Of a stretch of DNA of 64,000 nt, positions 53,514 to 62,400 are shown in pieces (position 1 is the first letter of the stretch; every line of letters begins with the position of its first letter). The position numbers were made by a program, and so were the translations under genes. The notes beneath the pieces were generated by a model, which worked only from the letters and a program-made list of their open reading frames with translations, had not been told where the DNA came from and searched no databases. This DNA is from Gammaproteobacteria bacterium (GTDB taxonomy: Bacteria > Pseudomonadota > Gammaproteobacteria > Tenderiales > Tenderiaceae): contig JAKFXL010000016.1 in NCBI GenBank assembly GCA_021731365.1, positions 62,001-126,000 of the forward strand, read 5' to 3'.

Positions 53514-54401
53514 TCAATGGCTGGGACTCTGCATCCCTAACGCGGCAGCGCAGCTGATTACCAACAGGAACAGTAGGGTATCGATGTAGAGCAGCCGCAA
53601 TAGCCGCTGGGATGCGCCACCCTGCATCCGGACTATTGCGGGTACGACGTAAAAACGGTTGAGTGCGCCGATAGCCATCATTGTGGCGACGAAGCTGAGT
53701 TTGATGATCAAGGTAATGCCGTAGTCGCTGGTCCAGAGTTCTGAGAGCATCTCAAACCGGTTCCAGCCGTTGATGATGCCGGTGATGATGACTGTCATTA
53801 GTGCCACCGTGGCAAGGGTGGAGAGGCGCACCGCGCTTTCGGCAATGGCGGGTGTGGCGTAGCGGCGCATGGTAATACGCATCCAGACAAAGGCGATAAT
53901 GGCACCACCCCAGAGGCAGCCGGCAATGATGTGAAGGGTGTTGATGACATTGTCGAGCGTGAAGGGGCCTTCGTCACCGGCATGGCTGGCGGCACTGATG
54001 CAGAAGGCGGTGATCGCTCCGCCCATAATAAATAGAATATCAGCGCGTGATCCAGACCGCCGCGATATTAACCACACTAGGATCATCACTATTAATACAG
54101 ATGCACGCACAAGCCAAAGGGTGCCAAAGGCGCTGCCGCTGATCACCTTTGTAAGATATGGCGTCACCTCGCTGATGCCAACATCGGCCAGCGCCGCGCT
54201 ACGCAGCAGCAGGATTGTAGGGGTGGTGATAAACAGCAACAGCAGTGCAATGCCAGAGAGTCGCAACAGGGTGGGGGTAACCATCCGACGTTGATGGTCG
54301 TCTGCCACTAACCATGCGCCTGTTGCACCACAGCCTATCAAAATTGCCAGTGACAACCGGTCCAAGGTGTAAAGAGCCGCCTCTGTGAGAGAGATCTCCA
54401 C
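53514..54401 (-). CDS. copD: CopD-family copper resistance membrane protein
   Basis: A 295-residue inner-membrane protein with about eight hydrophobic helices. The PcoD/CopD core is clear in TAFCISAASHAGD (His), NTLHIIAGCLWGGAI (His) and the later helix ALNRFYVVPAI. CopD works with the periplasmic CopC to move copper across the inner membrane. copC is eight bases upstream on the same strand, so the two are an operon. The region between this gene and tetR shows no promoter for a third gene. Confidence 0.9.
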   Translation of the reverse strand: MEISLTEAALYTLDRLSLAILIGCGATGAWLVADDHQRRMVTPTLLRLSGIALLLLFITTPTILLLRSAALADVGISEVTPYLTKVISGSAFGTLWLVRASVLIVMILVWLISRRSGSRADILFIMGGAITAFCISAASHAGDEGPFTLDNVINTLHIIAGCLWGGAIIAFVWMRITMRRYATPAIAESAVRLSTLATVALMTVIITGIINGWNRFEMLSELWTSDYGITLIIKLSFVATMMAIGALNRFYVVPAIVRMQGGASQRLLRLLYIDTLLFLLVISCAAALGMQSPSH

Positions 54402-54409
54402 GCTATAAT

Positions 54410-54778
54410 CTATTTGACGCTGAAAGGGCTGCTGCCTTTGATGCGGTGACCATCGTTAGCGACCGTGCTCCACTTTATTTCGTAACTGCCGGGGCCGATT
54501 GGCTTCAGATTGATCTGGAGTGACTTTGGGTCGTCATCAATGTTGCTGACGGTGCCGTGATCAACACGCTCACCTTTGGTATCGGTGACTTCAATCTTGC
54601 TCCACTCCGCAGAGACTGCGCCTGAAAACCAGAGCTGCACTATTGAGGGGGCAGATGCTAAAACCTCGTTCTTGGCGGGTTGCATTTTGTTCATGTGCAC
54701 ATGGGCATGAGATATCATCGGGAAGAGTAGCAGCAGGAGGAAGCTAGTCCAGAGAGATTGTTTGGTCGCTTTGCTCAT
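54410..54778 (-). CDS. copC: Periplasmic copper-binding protein CopC
   Basis: A 122-residue CopC-fold protein. The start MSKATKQSLW at 54778 is preferred to an in-frame codon further upstream. A signal peptide ends SHA (about 25), so the mature protein begins with His (HVHMNKMQP), the N-terminal copper ligand of CopC. The conserved DGHRIKG segment near the C-terminus provides the matching Asp and His. The seven-stranded Ig-like pattern (VQLWFSGAV, EIKWSTVANDG) is clear. It pairs with copD downstream. Confidence 0.9.
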   Translation of the reverse strand: MSKATKQSLWTSFLLLLLFPMISHAHVHMNKMQPAKNEVLASAPSIVQLWFSGAVSAEWSKIEVTDTKGERVDHGTVSNIDDDPKSLQINLKPIGPGSYEIKWSTVANDGHRIKGSSPFSVK

Positions 54779-55013
54779 CAATGTAGCCCTTGTTTTTGTT
54801 GCATCTGTTAATTGTTGAAAGTCCTCAGCCATGATATTGGGTAATAGTGGCTCGTGCTACCACTGTTGCTGCTCCATGTCTCATTTATATGGTGATGGGA
54901 GTGAGTGCGCCGTCTGTTTTTGGGCAATGGCATGATCGTAATGGCTATCAAACAGTTTGTGATGATTGCACTTGTTACAACGTTGAGTTGATATGCCAAG
55001 GATGCGCTAACAT

Positions 55014-55448
55014 TCAGATCATCATCAGAGCCACCGCCACTACCCGTCCCTCGTAGGACAGAATGTTGTAGGTACGGCAGGCAGCAGCTGTATCCATGAT
55101 CTCGTAACCGATGCCGGCCTCCATCAGCGGTACCAGCAGGGCGCGCTCCGGCCATTGCAGACGTTTACCAGTGCCGATGAGGACAAGCTCAGGTTTAAGG
55201 GCGGCTAGTTGCTGGATATCACCCCTGGTCAGTGTTGCTACGGTTTGTGGCGGCCAATCCTTTACCAGCAGGCGGGGCATGATAATGGCGCTGCTGCTCA
55301 GCTTTTCCGTCTGCACACTTTTGGGCAGTGTCTCTCCGCTATCCTCTTCCAGCGTGCCCACTTCAAAGGGGAGGGTGATGACGATCTCCCCCTCATCAAC
55401 ACTTTTGATGCGGTGAAGGTGGATGTCGAATTCATGGTTAACTTGCAT
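55014..55448 (-). CDS. Mth938-domain (DUF498) protein
   Basis: A 144-residue protein of the Mth938-like fold (Xcc1710 type). The start MQVNHEFDIHLH at 55448 is chosen over an upstream in-frame codon. The signature stretches are PRLLVKDWPP, the PELVLIGTGKRLQWP block and GYEIMDTAAACRTYNILSYEGRVVAVAL. The family is found in bacteria, archaea and the mitochondrial complex I assembly factor NDUFAF3; the bacterial role is unknown. It is divergent from alaC and ends near the copC upstream region. Confidence 0.85.
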   Translation of the reverse strand: MQVNHEFDIHLHRIKSVDEGEIVITLPFEVGTLEEDSGETLPKSVQTEKLSSSAIIMPRLLVKDWPPQTVATLTRGDIQQLAALKPELVLIGTGKRLQWPERALLVPLMEAGIGYEIMDTAAACRTYNILSYEGRVVAVALMMI

Positions 55449-55603
55449 CTGATTTATCTTTATTGATGGCCATGGCGACATTGTTGCCGAGAGAGGGGCT
55501 GTGTTCAAGGGCTAATCTGTAGGATAATTGACAGCCTCAGGGGGCACCGGTAAGGTTACGCCCTCTGAATTACCCCCTTTTGTGACTATCTGGAACGCAT
55601 ATC

Positions 55604-56830
55604 TTGATTGACGACTTTCCTAGAATTAAGCGCTTACCGCCTTATGTATTCAATATCGTCAATGATCTGAAGGCCAAGGCCCGTGCCCGTGGTGAGGATA
55701 TCATCGACTTTGGCATGGGCAATCCTGATCAACCGACCCCAAAACATATTGTTGAAAAGCTGGTGGAGGCGGCGCAGCGAGAGGATACACATCGTTACTC
55801 GGTCTCCAAGGGGATTCCGCGTCTGCGGCGCGCCATCACCACCTGGTACAAACGCCGGTTTGCGGTGGAGCTGGATCCTGAGACCGAGGCGATTGTTACC
55901 ATCGGCTCCAAAGAGGGGCTGGCCCATCTGGCCCTGGCGACGGTAGGGCCGGGGGATGCGGTGCTGGTTCCCAACCCCTCTTACCCAATCCATCCGTACG
56001 GATTTGTAATTGCCGGTGCCGATATCCGCCACGTGCCGATGGTGCCGGGTGGCTGTTTTTTTGATGAGTTGGAGAAGGCGATCAAGGACTCCTGGCCCAA
56101 ACCCAAGATGTTGATCCTGAACTTCCCCGGCAACCCAACCACCCAGTGTGTTGATCTGGCGTTTTTTGAAAAGGTCGTTGCCATCGCCAAAGAGCATCAG
56201 ATCTGGGTTGTGCATGACCTGGCCTATGCGGATATCGTCTTTGATGGTTATGTTGCCCCCTCTATTCTGCAGGTGCCGGGGGCCAAAGAGGTGGCGGTGG
56301 AGTTTTTCACACTCTCCAAAAGTTACAATATGCCCGGTTGGCGGGTAGGTTTTATGTGTGGCAACCCGACGCTGGTGGCGGCGCTGGCGCGACTCAAGTC
56401 GTACTTTGATTATGGTACTTTTGCCCCCATCCAGATTGCGGCGATTACCGCGCTGGAGGGGCCACAAGAGTGTGTTAAAGAGATCTGTGACATGTATCAG
56501 GCCCGTCGTGATGTGTTGTGCAGCGGCTTGAACGCCATTGGTTGGCATGTTGAGCCGCCCAAGGCTACGATGTTTGTCTGGATTCAGATTCCGGAACAGT
56601 ATCGCCATATGGGGTCGCTGGATTTTTGCAAAAAGCTGCTCAAAGAGGCCAAGGTGGCGGTTGCACCGGGCATTGGGTTTGGTCAGTATGGTGATGACCA
56701 TGTCCGTTTTGGGTTGATTGAAAACGAACATCGCACCCGTCAGGCAGTGCGTGGCATCCGCGATATGTTCCGAAAAGATGCCAAACAGAATAGTTCAGAA
56801 GAGCAAGCAAGGTTAGGAGATAACGTTTGA
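55604..56830 (+). CDS. alaC: Alanine-type aminotransferase AlaC
   Basis: PLP-dependent class I aminotransferase of 408 residues, close to E. coli AlaC (YfdZ), which forms alanine from pyruvate and glutamate. It starts at TTG 55604. The PLP-binding lysine is Lys239 in [28 protein letters not shown] and the DLAYADI stretch are typical. It overlaps the next gene, hom, by four bases (TTGA), so the three genes alaC-hom-thrC form an operon for amino-acid synthesis. Confidence 0.9.
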   Translation: MIDDFPRIKRLPPYVFNIVNDLKAKARARGEDIIDFGMGNPDQPTPKHIVEKLVEAAQREDTHRYSVSKGIPRLRRAITTWYKRRFAVELDPETEAIVTIGSKEGLAHLALATVGPGDAVLVPNPSYPIHPYGFVIAGADIRHVPMVPGGCFFDELEKAIKDSWPKPKMLILNFPGNPTTQCVDLAFFEKVVAIAKEHQIWVVHDLAYADIVFDGYVAPSILQVPGAKEVAVEFFTLSKSYNMPGWRVGFMCGNPTLVAALARLKSYFDYGTFAPIQIAAITALEGPQECVKEICDMYQARRDVLCSGLNAIGWHVEPPKATMFVWIQIPEQYRHMGSLDFCKKLLKEAKVAVAPGIGFGQYGDDHVRFGLIENEHRTRQAVRGIRDMFRKDAKQNSSEEQARLGDNV

Positions 56831-58143
56831 AACCGGTAAAAGTGGGATTGTTAGGGCTTGGCACTGTTGGTGGTGGCACGGTCACTGTTTTACAGCGCAA
56901 TGCAGATGAGATACAGCGCCGTGCAGGGCGTGGCATTGAGGTGGTGATTGCCACCGCCAGAGATATTAAAAAGCCCCGCGCCTTTGATACCAGCAATATT
57001 ACCCTGACCAGTGACACCCAGGCCGTGGTGGATCACCCCGATGTTGAGGTGGTGATTGAGCTGATCGGTGGTACCAGTGACGCCCATACACTGGTGATGC
57101 GAGCCATTGATAATGGCAAACATGTGATCACGGCTAATAAGGCGCTGATTGCCAAATACGGTAATGAAATTTTTGCGGCCGCCCATGCCAAAGGGGTGAT
57201 GGTGGCGTTTGAGGCGGCGGTTGCCGGTGGTATCCCTATCATCAAGGCGATTCGTGAAGGGTTGGCGGGTAACAAGATTGAGTGGCTGGCGGGCATCATT
57301 AACGGTACCGGCAACTTCATCCTGACTGAGATGCGCGACAAGGGGCGTGATTTTGCCGATGTGCTGGCCGAGGCACAGGCGCTGGGGTACGCCGAGGCGG
57401 ACCCAACCTTTGATGTCGAAGGGATCGATGCCGGCCATAAGTTAACCATTCTCTCCTCCATTGCGTTTGGCATTCCGCTGCAATTTGAGAAGTGTTATAC
57501 CGAAGGCATCAGCCATATCACCGCTGCTGATGTCAGTTACGCCGAAGAGCTGGGTTACCGTATCAAAAGCCTGGGGATTTCACGCCGTACGGACAAAGGG
57601 GTGGAGCTGCGGGTACATCCGACGCTGATCCCCGAACGTCGTCTGATTGCCAATGTGGATGGTGTGATGAACGCTGTTCTTGTCAAAGGTGATGCCGTTG
57701 GGGCAACACTCTACTACGGTGCTGGCGCGGGTGCCGAGGCAACCGCCTCAGCGGTTGTTGCTGATCTGGTAGATGTGGTACGTACCTTGACGGCAGACCC
57801 TGAAAACCGTGTGCCCCATCTTGCCTTCCAGCCTGATGCGCTCTCTGATCTGCCAATACTGTCGATGGATGACGTTGAAACCGCCTACTATCTGCGTCTG
57901 GAGGCACAGGATAAACCCGGCGTACTTGCCGATGTGACGCGCATTCTCTCCGAGGCCGGTATCAGTATCGAAGCGATCCTGCAGAAGGAGCAGGCGGAGG
58001 GTGTTGCCACCGTGCCAGTGATCATCCTGACCCACCGTATTTGTGAGAAGCAGATGAATGATGCCATCGGTTGTATTGAGGCGTTGACAAGCATCACCGG
58101 CAAAGTGGTGCGTATTCGTCTTGAGACATTAGACGGAAAGTAA
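56827..58143 (+). CDS. hom: Homoserine dehydrogenase
   Basis: Reduces aspartate semialdehyde to homoserine, the branch point to threonine and methionine. The 438-residue single-function form begins at TTG 56827 behind TTAGGAGATAACG. It has the Rossmann loop [13 protein letters not shown], the ANKALIA block, the [11 protein letters not shown] catalytic segment and the [18 protein letters not shown] motif, then a C-terminal ACT domain (about 350-438: [21 protein letters not shown]) for feedback control. thrC follows after 84 bases. Confidence 0.97.
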   Translation: MKPVKVGLLGLGTVGGGTVTVLQRNADEIQRRAGRGIEVVIATARDIKKPRAFDTSNITLTSDTQAVVDHPDVEVVIELIGGTSDAHTLVMRAIDNGKHVITANKALIAKYGNEIFAAAHAKGVMVAFEAAVAGGIPIIKAIREGLAGNKIEWLAGIINGTGNFILTEMRDKGRDFADVLAEAQALGYAEADPTFDVEGIDAGHKLTILSSIAFGIPLQFEKCYTEGISHITAADVSYAEELGYRIKSLGISRRTDKGVELRVHPTLIPERRLIANVDGVMNAVLVKGDAVGATLYYGAGAGAEATASAVVADLVDVVRTLTADPENRVPHLAFQPDALSDLPILSMDDVETAYYLRLEAQDKPGVLADVTRILSEAGISIEAILQKEQAEGVATVPVIILTHRICEKQMNDAIGCIEALTSITGKVVRIRLETLDGK

Positions 58144-58227
58144 AAACTATCCATCACCCTGCCCATGGGTGGGCGGGGTGTAAAACCGAATTATCCGAAT
58201 ATATATAGTGTACTTAAGGAGTCCAAC

Positions 58228-59310
58228 ATGCCCTTCCGTCCCCGTTACACCGGACTGATCGAAAAATACCGTGACCGTCTGCCGATTAGCGATGATACCC
58301 GCATCATCAGCCTCGGTGAGGGTAATACCCCGTTAATCCGCCTGAACAACATCCCTAAGATGATGAGTAAAAAGGTTGAGATCTACGTCAAATACGAAGG
58401 TCTGAACCCTACCGGTTCATTTAAAGACCGTGGCATGTGTATGGCCGTGACCAAGGCGGTAGAAGAGGGCAGCAAGGCGATTATTTGCGCCTCTACTGGC
58501 AATACCTCTGCCGCGGCCGCGGCCTATGCTGCACGTGCAGGTATTACCGCTTTTGTATTGATCCCTGAAGGGAAGATCGCCCTGGGCAAACTGTCGCAGG
58601 CGATGATGCACGGCGCGGTGGTTATCCAGATCAAGGGCAACTTTGATGTTGGTATGCAGCTGGTGAAAGATGTGGCCAAAGAGGCCCCGGTGACCATCGT
58701 TAACTCTATCAACCCATACCGCCTACAAGGCCAGAAGACTGCGGCGTTTGAGATTGTTGAGGAGTTAGGCTCAGCGCCGGACTTCCACTGCCTGCCGGTT
58801 GGCAATGCGGGCAACATCTCCGCCCACTGGATGGGTTACAAGGAGTATCATGACCACGGCATCGTCAACAACCTGCCACGTATGGTGGGGTATCAGGCAG
58901 CGGGTTCCGCACCGTTCATCCGTGGCCACATGGTGGATGATCCTGAAACTGTTGCCACCGCCATCCGTATCGGCCATCCCCAGAGCTGGGACCTGGCCTG
59001 GAAACTCCAGAAGGAGTCCAACGGCTGGTTTGATGAGTGCAGCGATGAAGATATCCTCGCTGCCCAGAAACTGTTGGCTGAAAAAGAGGGGATTTTCTGC
59101 GAACCCGCTTCCGCTGCCGCACTGGCCGGTGCAATGCGTGACGTCAATAACGGTAAAATTCCAGAAGGGAGCAAGATCGTCTGCACCCTGACAGGGCATG
59201 GACTGAAAGATCCCGACACTGCTATCAAGCAGAGCACCTCTCCGCTTATGACGGTGGATGCGACTATGCTGGCAGTGAAAAAAGCGATACTGGATAACAT
59301 GGTTGGTTAA
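58228..59310 (+). CDS. thrC: Threonine synthase
   Basis: PLP enzyme converting phosphohomoserine to threonine, 360 residues. The start MPFRPRYTGL at 58228 behind AAGGAG is preferred to an in-frame codon at 58165. The PLP lysine is Lys66 in NPTGSFKDRGM, and STGNTSAAAAAYAA follows it. The short length places it in the class typical of Pseudomonas and Gram-positive bacteria, not the longer E. coli form. No thrB (homoserine kinase) gene lies in the window. Confidence 0.96.
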   Translation: MPFRPRYTGLIEKYRDRLPISDDTRIISLGEGNTPLIRLNNIPKMMSKKVEIYVKYEGLNPTGSFKDRGMCMAVTKAVEEGSKAIICASTGNTSAAAAAYAARAGITAFVLIPEGKIALGKLSQAMMHGAVVIQIKGNFDVGMQLVKDVAKEAPVTIVNSINPYRLQGQKTAAFEIVEELGSAPDFHCLPVGNAGNISAHWMGYKEYHDHGIVNNLPRMVGYQAAGSAPFIRGHMVDDPETVATAIRIGHPQSWDLAWKLQKESNGWFDECSDEDILAAQKLLAEKEGIFCEPASAAALAGAMRDVNNGKIPEGSKIVCTLTGHGLKDPDTAIKQSTSPLMTVDATMLAVKKAILDNMVG

Positions 59311-59331
59311 TCACGCCACTAGTTAAGTTGT

Positions 59332-59359
59332 AAAAAGCGGCCTTTATGGCCGCTTTTTG
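59332..59359 (+). terminator. Rho-independent terminator after thrC
   Basis: AAAAAGCGGCC (59332-59342) pairs with GGCCGCTTTTT (59348-59358) over a TTTAT loop. It ends the alaC-hom-thrC transcript. Confidence 0.9.
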
Positions 59360-59371
59360 TTGGTAGAGTAT

Positions 59372-59401
59372 TTGACACCCGTAATTTTTATAACGTATAA
59401 A
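59372..59401 (+). promoter_or_regulatory. Sigma-70 promoter candidate of the SpvB/RHS gene
   Basis: A consensus TTGACA (59372-59377) is followed after 18 bases by TATAAA (59396-59401), about 100 bases before the ATG at 59499. It is the best promoter match in the window and shows the large gene is transcribed separately from thrC. Confidence 0.7.
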
Positions 59402-59498
59402 AACGGCCAGATAAAAAAACAGTCGATGTTGTTATAAACAACGAAGCAACGCACTGATGTTTTTGTGGGTTAGTTGCATGATGGTGTGGGGAGTAAAA

Positions 59499-62400
59499 AT
59501 GACAGGTTTTTTTCACACTATTGCGCGTTGCTTTGTATGTGTCTGTGTGATGTTGTCAAGCGGCCAATGGGCACAGGCTGTAGTGTTGCCACCAGGTGTG
59601 TCAATTAGCACATTAACCCTAATTAGCTTTGATGATCTGCTTGTCCCTGTCCCCACTCCTTTTAATCCTGCTGGAACCCCTGTGTTTGCTGATTTTAATG
59701 GTGATGGCAAACAGGATCTTCTGGTTCAGGCGCTGAACTCTGGCGGAGCTACCTATCTCTTTCTTGCAGATGTCAATGGAAAATACACCTCTATTGCACA
59801 ACAGTGGAAAAATGGTCATCTGAACCTCAATTGGAGCTCTGATGTCAGTAATTTGTGGGTAGGTGATTATGATGGTGATGGTCGAGCTGACATCATAGTA
59901 GAGTCGAAGATCACGAATGGTCGCAATGCATTGATCTACACCAGCAGTGGTGCAACTCTCATCGATAGGGCCTATCAAACCTGGGACAACCCTAGTACTA
60001 CTTCTAACATCTCTCCGGCCGCCTCTAATCCTATTTATTCGACTATTGCGGGCAGTACAGCAGGCAGCTTTGATGTGAGTCAAAGTGGCGCAGCAACTTA
60101 TCAAATTCCAGTTGTTGTTCCGCCAGGTATCAATGGACTTGTTCCTAATGTTTCCCTGAATTACAACAGTCAGGGAGGCAATGGAAACGTGGGGATGGGG
60201 TGGAGTCTCGGTGGACTCTCAGCTATTTACCGTTGCCCTCGCACTATTGCACAAGATGGTTCCACAGGCAGTATAGATTTCACTGTTAATGATCGTTTTT
60301 GTCTTGATGGTCAGCGATTGGTGAAGATCGGCTCAGCCAATGGTGGCATTGAATACCGTACAGAAATAGAGAGCTATTTGCGTGTGATTGCCTATGGCGG
60401 TAGAGCAGATGATCCAGCTTATTTTACGGTGTGGGGCAAGGATGGCAAGGTCATGCAATATGGTGCCACTGTAAACTCCCATATCGAAGCTCAAGGCCGT
60501 AGTGACGCGATGTTGTGGGCTATCAACCGCATTTCTGATGTTAAGGGGAATAACATCGACTTTTCCTATTACGAGAACAGCGCAATAGGAGAGTTTCACA
60601 TCGATCGTATTAATTATGCTGGAAACCGCTCAGTAAGATTCGTTTTTGAAGCACGAACAGATACCAGCTCTAGTTATACATCGGGGTCTTTAACCAGTAA
60701 TACCAAGCGTCTCACCAACATCAAGACATATATCGCTGAAGCAGGTATCGATACCCTGGTTCGCAACTATAGGTTGTATTACGAAATCGCCCCTGCTACC
60801 AGTCGTTCCAGAGTGAAATATTTACAAGAGTGTTCAGCCGTTAGTTGCCTGCCAGCGACGACATTTGATTGGCAAAATAGCCCTCTTAGTTTTACCGGCA
60901 GTAACTGGTCTGGTCACGGAGGTGGGGCTTCGAATAACGCTTTAGGTGATTTTAATGGAGATGGCAAAACCGATATGGCAGGTTACACCGGCTCCAATGG
61001 CAACTGGCACGTCTGCCTTTCCACAGGAGGCGGGTTTAGTTGCAGTTATATGCAGGCCCATCTAGGCGGGGCGGCTAATAATGCCCTGGGAGATTTTAAT
61101 GGTGATGGCAAGACCGATATGGCGAGCTACACCGGCTCTAATGGTATGTGGAATGTCTGTCTTTCCAGTGGCGCGGGTTTTAGTTGCAGTACGATGCAAG
61201 CTCATGTCGGCGGGGCAGCTAATAATGCCTTGGGAGACTTTAATGGTGATGGCAAGACCGATATGGCGGGTTACACCAGTTCTAATGGTGTGTGGAACGT
61301 CTGTCTTTCCACAGGCGTGGGTTTTAGTTGTAATACGACGTCGGCCCATGGAGGAGGGGCGACTAATAATGCCTTGGGAGATTTTAATGGGGATGGCAAG
61401 ACCGATATGGCGGGTTACACCGGCTCCAACGGAAACTGGCACGTCTGCCTCTCCACAGGCAAGGGTTTTAGTTGCAGTTATATGCAAGCCCATGGAGGAG
61501 GGGTGGCCAATAATGTTCTGGGAGATTTTAATGGTGATGGCAAGACCGATATGGCGAGTTACACCGGCTCTAACGGTGTATGGAATGTCTGTCTTTTCAT
61601 CGGCGCGGGTTTTAGTTGCAGTGCGATGCAAGCCCATGGAGGAGGGGCGGCTAATAATGTCTTGGGAGATTTTAATGGTGACGGTAAGATTGATATGGCA
61701 CGTTATACCGGCAGCAGTGGCGCTTGGGAGGTGTCGTTACAGAATGGCCCATTTCCAGACCTCCTCACCACCATAACCACAGGCCAAAATATTGTCACCG
61801 CAATTCAATATAAGCCACTGACCGATAGCTCTGTTTATACCAAACGAAACGATAGTGTTCCAGGAGACACAGTAGACGTTCAGGGTGCTATCCATGTCGT
61901 TGCTAACCACTCCGTAAGCAATGGTGTGGGTGGTCTTAATACAGTGACCCACCGTTACGAAGGTCTGAAGACACAGCTCAATGGTCGTGGTTCTCTTGGT
62001 TTTTCCAATGTTGTGCATACTGATGTAGTCACCAACAGTTCAACCTCGATCTCATACAGTCAAACATTCCCCTATGCCGGATTGCCTGTGTATGTTGAAA
62101 CCAAGGTAAATAATGTCACTATTGCCCAGAAAACATTGATGTACACAGCGCCGAGTAATACTGGAAATAACGGTGTTACTACGAGCGTGGGAGCCGATGG
62201 TGTGCTTCGTTATAATGCCCCGTATGCCTATTTTGTAGGTGAGTCCAAGTGGGACTTAGACGGGGCCTCGACAACAACTAATAGCACTAATATCATCCAA
62301 AATCGTTATGGCAGCGTTACTGAATTGAGTGTAACTACCAGGGGTGATGGATATGGCAGCTATACTAAAACAATCACCAATGTATATGCGCATGAATTAG

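Noticed and set aside
54847..55056. 69-codon plus-strand frame with several cysteines between copC and the Mth938 gene
   Set aside because: It starts in the copC upstream region, overlaps the end of the Mth938 gene and has no ribosome site; a real small protein cannot be excluded, but is not supported.
60945..61740. CRISPR-like array
   Set aside because: The period is 144 nt with near-identical units and no spacers; it is an in-frame protein repeat.
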